Assembly (NCBI GenBank): GCA_009911065.1
Contig: QXWR01000009.1
Coordinates: 1-64,000 of the forward strand
Direction of reading: 5' to 3'
DNA: 64,000 nucleotides
DNA from: Clostridiaceae bacterium
GTDB taxonomy: Bacteria > Bacillota > Clostridia > Lachnospirales > Lachnospiraceae
Below, piece after piece: positions 48,162 to 56,232 of this stretch (positions are counted from its first letter, which is position 1; every line of letters begins with the position of its first letter). A program made the translations under genes and the position numbers. The notes beneath the pieces were generated by a model that did not search any database, was not told the DNA's origin, and saw nothing but the letters and a program-made list of their open reading frames with translations.

Positions 48162-48596
48162 TTAGTCGGCCCCGGCTTCTGCTGCCGGTGCGGCCTCTGC
48201 CTCTTCCAAATGAGAAGTGCAGTGGCCGCACCGGGTTGCCTCCAGAGGAATCTGGCTTTTGCAGAAAGGACAAGTCTTTACGGTGGGAGCTTTTGGCTCT
48301 TCCTTCTTTTTTCCCATTCCTGCCGCTTTGTTGACCAGTTTCATCAGGCAGAACAAAATAAAGGCCATAATGACAAAGTTCACCACAGAAGACAAAAAGG
48401 AAGACAAAAATCCGGCCGCATCCTGAAGAGAATAGCTTTCATGGCCAGTACATATATTTAAAACCGGATTGATAAAATTGTCGGTCAGCGATGTGACAAT
48501 ACCAGAAAAAGCGCCTCCAATGATCACACCAACCGCCATATCCATCACATTGCCCCTTAGGGCAAAGGCTCGAAATTCCTCCAGAAATTTTCTCAT
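48162..48596 (-). CDS. mscL: large-conductance mechanosensitive channel with C-terminal zinc ribbon
   Basis: Relieves osmotic downshock. The channel core is normal: RGNVMDMAVGVIIGGAFSGIVTSL (helix 1), then a short loop and VVNFVIMAFILFCLMKLVN (helix 2). After about residue 100 the usual short C-terminal helix is replaced by TCPFCKSQIPLEATRCGHC, a CxxC...CxxC zinc ribbon, and an Ala/Glu-rich tail. Total length 144. The gene overlaps glgX by 4 bp (ATGA), so it is second in that operon. GAGGGG precedes the start. Confidence 0.9.
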   Translation of the reverse strand: MRKFLEEFRAFALRGNVMDMAVGVIIGGAFSGIVTSLTDNFINPVLNICTGHESYSLQDAAGFLSSFLSSVVNFVIMAFILFCLMKLVNKAAGMGKKKEEPKAPTVKTCPFCKSQIPLEATRCGHCTSHLEEAEAAPAAEAGAD

Positions 48597-50764
48597 AAAA
48601 GCCCCTCTTTCTTATTTTCCACTCCCACAAACACAGCCACGCTTCTAGGCTCCAGCCGGATGTTTTCCTTCACCGGACGACTCTCGATAGGCTCTTCCTT
48701 CCAGGTATCCACCACCATCTCCCAGTGCATATCCTCCGGCAGAGACGGCAGCAGCACATCCAGTTCCTCCCAGTAGGCGTTGGAAGCAATATAAATCAGA
48801 TCTGCCTCTTTATCCTTTTCTTTTCCCGCAAACATAACCCCTACATACCGGTCATGAGCAGCAAACTGGCCTCTCCATGGCTTAACTCCATGAAAGCTTA
48901 CATCCGGGAATCCGCAGGCTCCGTCGCTTACATTGGCCCGCAGCACCCGGTGAGCCTTTCGAAAAGCAATCATATGCCGGAAAAACTCAAAAATATCCTG
49001 ATACTTTTCCAGCCGGGTCCAGTCCAGCCAGGATGTAATATTGTCCTGACAATAGGCGTTGTTGTTGCCAAACTGGGTATTGCAAAATTCATCTCCGGCA
49101 AGGAACATGGGAATCCCCCGGCTGCACATAAGCACTGCAAACGCATTCCGGACCATCCGGCACCGCAAAGCATGAATCTTTGGGTCATCGGTCTCTCCCT
49201 CCACCCCACAGTTCCAGCTGTTGTTGTCTCCGGCCCCGTCGGTATTGTCCCAGCCGTTTTTCTCGTTGTGCTTTTCATTGTAGGAATACAGATCATACAA
49301 CGTAAATCCATCATGGCAAGTAATAAAATTCACCGAGGCATTCTTTCTGGTACTCACCTCATAGATGTCCCTGGAACCGACCATGCGGAGGGCAGCTGCC
49401 TGGGCAAATCCCCCGTCTCCCTTTAAGTAACGGCGCATGTCATCCCGGTATCTGCCGTTCCACTCTGCCCACCGGTTCCAGGAAGGAAACGTTCCCACCT
49501 GATACAAGCCCACCGCATCCCATGCCTCCGCGATAAGCTTCACATCTCCCAGTATCGGGTCAAAAGCAAGGGACTGAAGAAGGGGCGGCTTATTCATGGG
49601 CGTGCCGTCCTCGTTTCTTCCCAAAATCGACGCCAGATCAAACCGGAACCCATTAATCCGGTAAGTTGTCACCCAGTAGCGGAGACAGTTTAGTATCATC
49701 TGGTGAACTATCGGGTGGTTGCAGTTTAATGTATTGCCGCAGCCGCTGAAATTGTAATAATTCCCTTCTGGGGTCAGAAGATAATAAATGTTGTTGTCAA
49801 ATCCCTTAAAGGAGAAAAACGGCCCGTTTTCATTGCCCTCTGCCGTATGGTTAAACACCACATCCAGATAGACTTCAATACCGTTTCGATTAAATTCATG
49901 AATCAGATTTTTTAACTCATTTCCTTCCCGGTTATACTCCCGCTTGGAGGTATAGCTGGTGTTGGGAGCAAAAAAACTGACCGTATTATATCCCCAGTAA
50001 TTGTACAGCTTTTCCCCATCCACTTCCCGGTAATCCTGCATCTCGTCAAACTCAAAAATCGGCATCAATTCCACCACATTGACCCCTAATTTCTTCAGAT
50101 AAGGAAGCTTTTCCAAAAGACCGGCAAAGGTTCCCGGCTTCACCACGCCGGAGGACTTATCCATGGTAAATCCCCTCACATGAAGTTCATAAATAATCAA
50201 ATCTTCCATGGGAAGCAGCGGCGGACGCATGTCCTCCCAGTCAAAGTCATCCTTTACCACTCTGGCTTTATAATGCTGTTCTCCAGGGGAAGAATCCCCC
50301 CACTGGCTCTGTCCGGTAACTGCCTTGGCATAAGGGTCCAGCAAATACTTGGTCTTGTCAAAAATAAGCCCCTTCTTTGGATTATAAGGCCCGTCCACCC
50401 GGTAAGCATATTCAAACTCTTCAATATTCAATTTAAACACGATCATGGAATACACATTGCCGATCCGGTAATGCTTCGGAAAAGGCAGCACGGCGAAAGG
50501 TTCTTCCTCCATCCGGTGAAACAGCAAAAGTTCAATGGAAGTTGCCTCATGAGAATACACAGTAAAATTCACGCCGCCTGGAATCGCCGTTGCTCCGTTG
50601 GTCTCATAAAATCCCGGACGAATATCAAATCCAGCCACATGATCCATGGGAACCAGATGAATGGTCCGGGGCAGACTGATTTTCTCCACCACAGGTTTCT
50701 TATCTTCCGGCTTTTTTTCCGCCTCATCCCAATGAAAATTTTCCCTTCCTTCTTTCTTTTCCAT
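48593..50764 (-). CDS. glgX: glycogen debranching enzyme / isoamylase-type GH13
   Basis: Hydrolyses alpha-1,6 branches of glycogen or related glucans. The 723-residue chain has an N-terminal CBM48-like domain (GATAIPGGVNFTVYSHEATS) and a GH13 barrel with VYLDVVFNHTAEG near 320, INGFRFDLAS near 395 (nucleophile Asp), LIAEAWDAVG near 430 (acid/base Glu) and NFITCHDGFTLYDL near 500. The start at 50764 follows GAGGG by 8 nt; an upstream TTG at 50821 lacks support. No signal peptide, so the enzyme is cytoplasmic. It leads the operon with mscL. Confidence 0.88.
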   Translation of the reverse strand: MEKKEGRENFHWDEAEKKPEDKKPVVEKISLPRTIHLVPMDHVAGFDIRPGFYETNGATAIPGGVNFTVYSHEATSIELLLFHRMEEEPFAVLPFPKHYRIGNVYSMIVFKLNIEEFEYAYRVDGPYNPKKGLIFDKTKYLLDPYAKAVTGQSQWGDSSPGEQHYKARVVKDDFDWEDMRPPLLPMEDLIIYELHVRGFTMDKSSGVVKPGTFAGLLEKLPYLKKLGVNVVELMPIFEFDEMQDYREVDGEKLYNYWGYNTVSFFAPNTSYTSKREYNREGNELKNLIHEFNRNGIEVYLDVVFNHTAEGNENGPFFSFKGFDNNIYYLLTPEGNYYNFSGCGNTLNCNHPIVHQMILNCLRYWVTTYRINGFRFDLASILGRNEDGTPMNKPPLLQSLAFDPILGDVKLIAEAWDAVGLYQVGTFPSWNRWAEWNGRYRDDMRRYLKGDGGFAQAAALRMVGSRDIYEVSTRKNASVNFITCHDGFTLYDLYSYNEKHNEKNGWDNTDGAGDNNSWNCGVEGETDDPKIHALRCRMVRNAFAVLMCSRGIPMFLAGDEFCNTQFGNNNAYCQDNITSWLDWTRLEKYQDIFEFFRHMIAFRKAHRVLRANVSDGACGFPDVSFHGVKPWRGQFAAHDRYVGVMFAGKEKDKEADLIYIASNAYWEELDVLLPSLPEDMHWEMVVDTWKEEPIESRPVKENIRLEPRSVAVFVGVENKKEGLL

Positions 50765-50876
50765 ACAAAAGTCCCTCGCTTTCCTCGCCGGAAAATCCAT
50801 GCTTCCCATGCTGTTATCCAAAACAGATTGCAGATTGTTCTTACAGACAATGGATTTTAAGCAAAAAAAAGAATCG

Positions 50877-50884
50877 AAGCGCTT
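50877..50884. promoter_or_regulatory. cre-like palindrome in the glgX leader
   Basis: AAGCGCTT within TCGAAGCGCTTGTC resembles the core of a CcpA operator. It lies about 25 bp downstream of the predicted glgX start point, where a bound repressor would block elongation. Only part of the consensus matches. Confidence 0.4.
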
Positions 50885-50912
50885 GTCTTAGATTTCCGAC
50901 CAAATCCCTTCT

Positions 50913-50941
50913 ATTATATTCCAATTAGGAGGAAAACTCAA
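50913..50941 (-). promoter_or_regulatory. promoter of glgX-mscL
   Basis: Minus strand: TTGAGT (50936-50941), 17 bp, TATAAT (50913-50918). Confidence 0.7.
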
Positions 50942-50943
50942 GT

Positions 50944-50971
50944 AAAAATTCCCTGCAAAATTACAGGGAAT
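50944..50971 (-). terminator. terminator after the ZIP gene
   Basis: ATTCCCTG/CAGGGAAT stem (50964-50971 with 50948-50955) followed on the minus strand by TTTTTAC. Confidence 0.75.
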
Positions 50972-50985
50972 GTATTCGCTGCCGT

Positions 50986-51789
50986 TTAACCTAACATCAC
51001 ATCCAAAAGCATCATCACCGCAAATCCGGTAACAATCCCCATGGTGGCAAAATAGGGCTGTGCCTTCTGGTTTTGCTGGCACTCAGGAATCAGTTCGTGT
51101 ACTGCCACCAAAATCATGGCTCCGGCGGCAAAAGACAGGGCATAGGGCAAAATGGCCTCCACATAAACCACCAGCAAGGCTCCGATCACTCCTGCAACTG
51201 GTTCCACCATTCCCGATGCCTGCCCTAAAAAGAAACTTTTCTTTCTGGAAAACCCTTCTCTTCGCAAGGGAATGGACACTGCCGCCCCTTCGGGGAAATT
51301 CTGCAGTCCGATTCCAATGGCAATACTCACTGCCCCCATAAGGCTTTCCATACTAATTTCTGTTCTTGGCAGAGCGCCAAAGGCCACCCCCACTGCCAGA
51401 CCTTCCGGTATGTTGTGAAGCGTAATGGAAAGAACCAGCATAATAATCCGGTTTAGCTTTTCATTTGCCTGACCGGCTAAGTGATTCACCCGGCCTCTGG
51501 CATAAGTCACAATCTTGTCAGAACCCCACATAAACAATGCGCCAGACAAGAATCCAAGAGTAGCCACCGCATAAGCCGGCATACCTGGAATTGCCTCCGC
51601 CCGCTCAATGGCCGGCTGAAGGAGAGACCAGAAGCTGGCCGCGATCATAACTCCGGAAGCAAATCCTAACATCAAATTTAAGCCTGTAGGATTTGGCGAC
51701 CGGAAAAACACAACCGTTGCAGCTCCCAAAGCTGTCACCAGCCAGGTGCCAAGGGTTGCAATAAGCGCCAACAAAACGATATTGTTCAT
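50986..51789 (-). CDS. ZIP family metal (zinc/iron) transporter
   Basis: A 267-residue membrane protein with about eight helices. The transport helices show ITLHNIPEGLAVGVAFG near residue 134 and IGLQNFPEGAAVSIPL near 170, the paired HN/QN-x-PEG metal site of GufA/ZupT-type ZIPs that import divalent metals. No His-rich cytoplasmic loop is seen. GGGAGGTG precedes the ATG at 51789; the longer frame to 51846 is unlikely. A LysR regulator lies just upstream in the same direction. Confidence 0.88.
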   Translation of the reverse strand: MNNIVLLALIATLGTWLVTALGAATVVFFRSPNPTGLNLMLGFASGVMIAASFWSLLQPAIERAEAIPGMPAYAVATLGFLSGALFMWGSDKIVTYARGRVNHLAGQANEKLNRIIMLVLSITLHNIPEGLAVGVAFGALPRTEISMESLMGAVSIAIGIGLQNFPEGAAVSIPLRREGFSRKKSFFLGQASGMVEPVAGVIGALLVVYVEAILPYALSFAAGAMILVAVHELIPECQQNQKAQPYFATMGIVTGFAVMMLLDVMLG

Positions 51790-51861
51790 ATTACACCTCC
51801 CTGTATCCATTATATCGGAAACCGGGAGGATACGTGCCTGAACCAAAGGGAAAAATTCCCT

Positions 51862-52761
51862 TTATTCTGGTTTCCTCTTGTCCCCCAAAAGCATGTCCAT
51901 AAACCTTCCGGCTGCCTGGGAAACCGGCAGATTTTCATTGTAAGCCACGGCCAGATAACGGGCCGGAATCACCTGTGCCAAATCCAGCACAAACAGCCCC
52001 GAAATCGGTTCTGGAATGGAATAGTCAGGGACAAACCCAATTCCCAGCCCAATCCGCGCCAGATCAATCAGCACGTCATTGCTGCTAAGCTCAATCTCCG
52101 GCGCCAGTTCCAGCTGATGCTGCTCAAACAGGCTGTGAAGAAATTCCGAAGTGGCGCTTTTTCGGTCCAACATAAGAATTGGAGATTCCTGAAGCTCTTT
52201 TAAATGAATCTTTCTCCCTTTTAAATGAGCAAACTCCTCACTGGCCACAAATACGTCGTGAAACTCACGAATCTTTTGTATCCTGTGGGTGTTTGACAAA
52301 CCGGAATTGGGATAATTGGTAATGCAGCAGTCCACCTTCCCGGAATCCAAAAGTCCTGCACAGGCGATGGACGTCTGATTGGTTACTTTTATGTGAATCT
52401 TAGGATATTTCCTGTGAAATTCTTTTAGGTAGGAAACCAGATAATACCGACAGATGGTGTCACTGGCCCCAATGCGAAGCTGTCCGCCCCGCAAGGTATT
52501 GGACTCTAAAAGCTGGTTTTCCCCCCGCCGAATCAGGTTTATGGCAGGTTCAATGTGCTTTAGAAGAATCTCCCCTTCTGGAGTCAGCTGCACCCGCTTT
52601 GTACTGCGGATAAAAAGAGGCTGATTCAGTTTTTTCTCCAGAACCTTAACCGACTGGCTGACTGCAGACTGGGAAATAAACAGCTGTTTGGAAGCTTCCG
52701 AAAAACTTAACGTTTTGGCTACATAATAAAACACTTTGTACAACTCGTAATTAATATCCAT
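51862..52761 (-). CDS. LysR family transcriptional regulator
   Basis: A 299-residue regulator. The N-terminal winged helix (LSFSEASKQLFISQSAVSQS, residues about 18-37) binds DNA; a substrate-binding effector domain follows (about 90-290, with LRIGASDTICRYYLVSYLKE). The ligand is not predictable. AGAGGC lies before the ATG. It is followed 72 bp later by the ZIP gene on the same strand, so it may regulate that gene, although LysR proteins more often control divergent genes. Confidence 0.88.
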   Translation of the reverse strand: MDINYELYKVFYYVAKTLSFSEASKQLFISQSAVSQSVKVLEKKLNQPLFIRSTKRVQLTPEGEILLKHIEPAINLIRRGENQLLESNTLRGGQLRIGASDTICRYYLVSYLKEFHRKYPKIHIKVTNQTSIACAGLLDSGKVDCCITNYPNSGLSNTHRIQKIREFHDVFVASEEFAHLKGRKIHLKELQESPILMLDRKSATSEFLHSLFEQHQLELAPEIELSSNDVLIDLARIGLGIGFVPDYSIPEPISGLFVLDLAQVIPARYLAVAYNENLPVSQAAGRFMDMLLGDKRKPE

Positions 52762-52795
52762 CTTTGCCTCTTTTCTTCCACATATCTGTGCCTTT

Positions 52796-55168
52796 TTAAG
52801 ATTTGGCTTCCTTCTCCTCCCAAAATCTTTCCAGACATTCTCCCACGGTTTTTCTTGTCACCCGCATATATTCCGACCACTCTCTTGGAAACATTCCCTG
52901 AATTTCGGGCCTTAAAAAACGGTCGTCCAAAAGAAGAATCACTCCCTGGTCCTTTTCGGTCCGAATCACCCGTCCCGCTGCCTGCAAAACTTTGTTCATT
53001 CCAGGATACTGATAGGCATAGTCATACCCATCTCCCTCTCTCTCATCAAAATAATCTTTTAAAATCTCCTGCTCCGGACAGACCATGGGAAGCCCGGTGC
53101 CCACCACAATCACGCCTTCCAGACGATCCTCCCTAAGATCAATCCCCTCTGAAAAAATCCCTCCAAGAACACAAAGCCCTACAAAAGACTCTTCTCTCCC
53201 TATGTGAAAATAATCCAGAAATTCTTCCCGTTCCTCTTCCGTCATCCGGCTCTTTTGTGCCTGCCACAAAAAAATCCCCTCACAGATCTCCTTTAGCTTT
53301 CTTTCCACCTGTTCCATGTACCCATAAGAAGGAAAAAACACCATATAATTTCCTCTGTGACTTTGGGCCATGGCACAAATATATTCCGTTACCTTCTGAT
53401 ACTCCCCCTCGTTTCTCCGGCTGTACCGACTGCTCACATCTGCCCCAATGAGAAGCATCCGGTTCTCCTTTGAAAAAGGAGATTTGGCATATACCGCATA
53501 ATCCTCGGTATTTCCCGAAAGAAGTTTTTTATAATAAAGAACCGGCAAAAGAGTGGCAGAAAAAAACACTCTCCCACACCCTTTTTCCAGACACCGCAAA
53601 AGGCATCTGGAAGGGTCTATGCAAAACAGACGCAGCCAGAACCTTCCATCTTCCAAAAGCTGAGTATACACCTGATAATGGTCGTCTATGTTTTCATACA
53701 TATTGAGAAAATGTCTCAGCTGAAAATAGAAATCCAGCACCTCCTCCTGACCGTCCCGATTTGAACTTCCGTTCATCTCCTCCATCAGACGCTCCATTTC
53801 CCCAAACAGCTCTGCAATACTGGAAGCAAAAAGATTCACTTCCTCCAAAACCTGATAGCGCTCACACTCCCGCTTCAGTTCCAAAAGCTGCCGGTTGCAC
53901 CTTTCCAGCAGCCGTTCCACCCGGCCATCCCGGCCCTTTAACAGCCTTTTTACATTCAAAAAATCTTCTTTTACCAACCCGGCGCTGTACATTTCTCTGG
54001 CCCGGGCCACCAGATTGTGCGCCTCATCCACAAGAAAAATATAGGCGCCGGAAACTCCGTCGGAAAAATACCGCTTTAGTTTTACATCCGGGTCAAACAC
54101 ATAATTATAGTCGCAGATAATTCCATCCACCCAGTTGCTGATGTCCAGACAAAATTCAAAAGGGCAGACCTGATGAGCCTTTGCATACAAAAGAAGCGTC
54201 TCCCGGCTGATCTCCATTTCCTTCCCAATGATTTCAAAGACTGCGTCATTTACCCGGTCATAATGCCCCCTTGCAAACACACAGTCAATGGGATTGCAGT
54301 TTGCCTCCTCCATGGGACACAGCTTTTCTTTTGCCGTGATGGTCACAGCGCTGAAAAACAATCCATTTTCCCGCAAAATTCCAAAACATTCTTCTGCTGC
54401 CTTGCGGGTAATGGTTTTCGCCGTGAGATAAAACAGCTTTTCCCCATGGCCCTCCCCCATGGCCTTTAACGCCGGATATACGGTGGAAAGGGTTTTTCCG
54501 ATTCCTGTAGGGGCCTGAATAAACAGATTTTTTCCCCGGCTGATGGCACGGTACACAGACACCGCCAGCTCCCGCTGGCCTTCCCGGTATTCATAGGGAA
54601 ATGTAAGTTTCCTCAATGTCTCATCCCGCAAATTTTCATGGGCATACTGATACTTAGCCCATTTTTCATACGACTTTATCAGGTTTTCAAACCACTCTTC
54701 CAGCTGGGTAAACGGTTTCTCCTGGAGAAAACGGCGGATTTTTTCTGTCTCAAGATTGCAGTACGTAACCTGGATTTTGATGTGTTCCAGTCCTTTTCCC
54801 TGCCCATACATATAAGCGTAACAAAATGCCTGGGCCAGATGGACCTTTATTGGCTCTTTTAACAGCGCCAAATCCATGTATATCCCTTTAATCTCATCAA
54901 TCGTTACCTCGTCTGGCCTTTCTATGATTCCGTCCGCCCGCCCCTCCACCACAATCTTGTATTCTTCCCTTTCCACCACGGTCTTTAAAGCCACCTCGGC
55001 CCGGTAGTCCGCTCCCATCCGGCGCTGGATTTTCCGGTGAATCCGGCTTCCCTCCTGCATGGCCTCCCGGTCTGCCCGTCCGGTTCTTTTGTTGTCAATA
55101 TCTCCGCTCCGCATCAAAAACTCCACCAGATTGCGGACGGATATTTTTATTTCTCTGCCCTTTCCCAT
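52796..55168 (-). CDS. DinG/XPD-like DNA helicase with N-terminal PD-(D/E)XK nuclease-like domain
   Basis: A 790-residue superfamily 2 helicase. Residues about 1-150 look like a Cas4/RecB-type nuclease domain (EGRADGIIERPDEVTIDEIKG holds the D...ExK pattern). The helicase has QAPTGIGKTLSTVYPALKAM (Walker A, near 210), four Cys for an Fe-S cluster (LCPMEEANCNPIDC and VCPFEFC), FLVDEAHNL, and motif VI AAGRVIRTEKDQG near 735. XPD/DinG enzymes unwind damaged or structured DNA. The start at 55168 is preferred because two hairpin terminators occupy the extension to 55273. Confidence 0.85.
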   Translation of the reverse strand: MGKGREIKISVRNLVEFLMRSGDIDNKRTGRADREAMQEGSRIHRKIQRRMGADYRAEVALKTVVEREEYKIVVEGRADGIIERPDEVTIDEIKGIYMDLALLKEPIKVHLAQAFCYAYMYGQGKGLEHIKIQVTYCNLETEKIRRFLQEKPFTQLEEWFENLIKSYEKWAKYQYAHENLRDETLRKLTFPYEYREGQRELAVSVYRAISRGKNLFIQAPTGIGKTLSTVYPALKAMGEGHGEKLFYLTAKTITRKAAEECFGILRENGLFFSAVTITAKEKLCPMEEANCNPIDCVFARGHYDRVNDAVFEIIGKEMEISRETLLLYAKAHQVCPFEFCLDISNWVDGIICDYNYVFDPDVKLKRYFSDGVSGAYIFLVDEAHNLVARAREMYSAGLVKEDFLNVKRLLKGRDGRVERLLERCNRQLLELKRECERYQVLEEVNLFASSIAELFGEMERLMEEMNGSSNRDGQEEVLDFYFQLRHFLNMYENIDDHYQVYTQLLEDGRFWLRLFCIDPSRCLLRCLEKGCGRVFFSATLLPVLYYKKLLSGNTEDYAVYAKSPFSKENRMLLIGADVSSRYSRRNEGEYQKVTEYICAMAQSHRGNYMVFFPSYGYMEQVERKLKEICEGIFLWQAQKSRMTEEEREEFLDYFHIGREESFVGLCVLGGIFSEGIDLREDRLEGVIVVGTGLPMVCPEQEILKDYFDEREGDGYDYAYQYPGMNKVLQAAGRVIRTEKDQGVILLLDDRFLRPEIQGMFPREWSEYMRVTRKTVGECLERFWEEKEAKS

Positions 55169-55191
55169 TTTCCTCTTTGTCCCTGTCGGAT

Positions 55192-55220
55192 TGAAAAACC
55201 AGCCGACGCTCCGGCTGATT
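55192..55220 (-). terminator. hairpin with T-run just upstream of the helicase
   Basis: Minus strand: AATCAGCCG (55212-55220) pairs with CGGCTGGTT (55197-55205), followed by TTTCAA. It lies about 24 bp before the helicase start, and might be a second terminator for the upstream gene or an attenuator. Confidence 0.5.
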
Positions 55221-55256
55221 CCTGTCGTTTTGGTGTGAAAAACACGAAAAATAACT

Positions 55257-55298
55257 TTAAAAAAAGCAGGCAAACACCTTCTACGTGCCGCCCGCTTT
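55257..55298 (-). terminator. terminator after the HPr-like gene
   Basis: AAAGCGGGC (55290-55298) pairs with GCCTGCTTT (55263-55271), with one G-U, followed by TTTT on the minus strand. Confidence 0.65.
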
Positions 55299-55324
55299 CT
55301 CTCTGTGTTCTATTCTTTTCTTTT

Positions 55325-55567
55325 TTATGCGATTCTCTCCTCCAACGGCGCAACCGTCTCCAGATACTTTTCAAATTCCGCGTTTTCCCCATGCAGTCTC
55401 ACATTAAGAACTTTGGTCAGATCCAGACTCAGTACGCCCAGTATGGATTTCCCGTCGATCACTACACGGTTGTAGAACACATCAACATCAAAATCGCACT
55501 TCATGGCTGCCACTACAAATGCCTTTGCATCTGCAATGCTTACTAACTTAATCTTTCTCTCTTTCAT
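55325..55567 (-). CDS. HPr-family protein lacking the catalytic histidine (Crh-like)
   Basis: An 80-residue protein of HPr fold. The regulatory-serine region is well kept (VIDGKSILGVLSLDL; Ser-46 in the KSI motif), but the active-site His-15 segment (normally HARPA) reads DAKAFV with no His. It cannot pass phosphate in the PTS, but could be phosphorylated by HPr kinase at the Ser and act with CcpA, as Crh does in Bacillus. The ATG at 55567 follows AGGAG by 8 nt; upstream extension is unsupported. It has a terminator of its own. Function as a regulator is inference. Confidence 0.75.
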   Translation of the reverse strand: MKERKIKLVSIADAKAFVVAAMKCDFDVDVFYNRVVIDGKSILGVLSLDLTKVLNVRLHGENAEFEKYLETVAPLEERIA

Positions 55568-55870
55568 CTTCACTACTCCTTTTTTGTCAACACCACCATT
55601 GGCGTCATACTCTTTATACCACGTTCCTCCAAAAATGTCAAATTCCGGCAGACTTGTCCCCTCTCCTTCCATTTCTGCCTAATTTATCCAAAACCCTGTC
55701 TGAAATCTCCTCTATTTTCATGGAAAATCCCACTTAATCCAATCTTTTCCCCTTTCTTTATTACAAGAAATAAAATTATTGCCCTTGATTTTCCAGGGAA
55801 AAAATACAGATTTTATGAAAATATATGGAAAAACCGTTTTTTTGATTCTCTTTTTATGGTTTACTATAGT

Positions 55871-56182
55871 CTACCGGAAATTTAACACCCACTGATTTTC
55901 GGTGGGATAATAAATAAGCCACACTCGGATTCTCCGGTTTTCCACTGTCAATGTGCAGTCATATTCTATAGATGGAACTCCTGCATACATTTTTTTCTCA
56001 TAAGAATGTACCATAATTTCCCGAATCGTCCGAATCTCCCCATTTTCATCCTCCACTTTCACCATCAAAGGCATCGCCTTGCCTGTGCTGGTGAACCAGC
56101 ACTCACAGGCAACTTTCTTTTGTATTCCCCGAACAAAACTTCTGCCGGTATTTTTTTGATTTGTACGGACTCCAAAAGCCAT
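55871..56182 (-). CDS. hypothetical protein, 103 residues
   Basis: I do not recognise this small basic, beta-rich protein. It starts MAFGVRTNQKN and has no membrane span or signal peptide. The end (RIRVWLIYYPTENQWVLNFR) is aromatic-rich. The start at 56182 is set by GGGAGG 8 nt upstream; the frame to 56332 overlaps the end of dinB. It lies 50 bp downstream of dinB on the same strand and probably shares its transcript, which makes an SOS link possible. A cre-like AAACGTTTAC overlaps its ribosome-binding site. Confidence 0.6.
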   Translation of the reverse strand: MAFGVRTNQKNTGRSFVRGIQKKVACECWFTSTGKAMPLMVKVEDENGEIRTIREIMVHSYEKKMYAGVPSIEYDCTLTVENRRIRVWLIYYPTENQWVLNFR

Positions 56183-56232
56183 AATTTTCCTCCCTGTAAA
56201 CGTTTGTCCTCTCACCGATTTATTTCCGTTGC

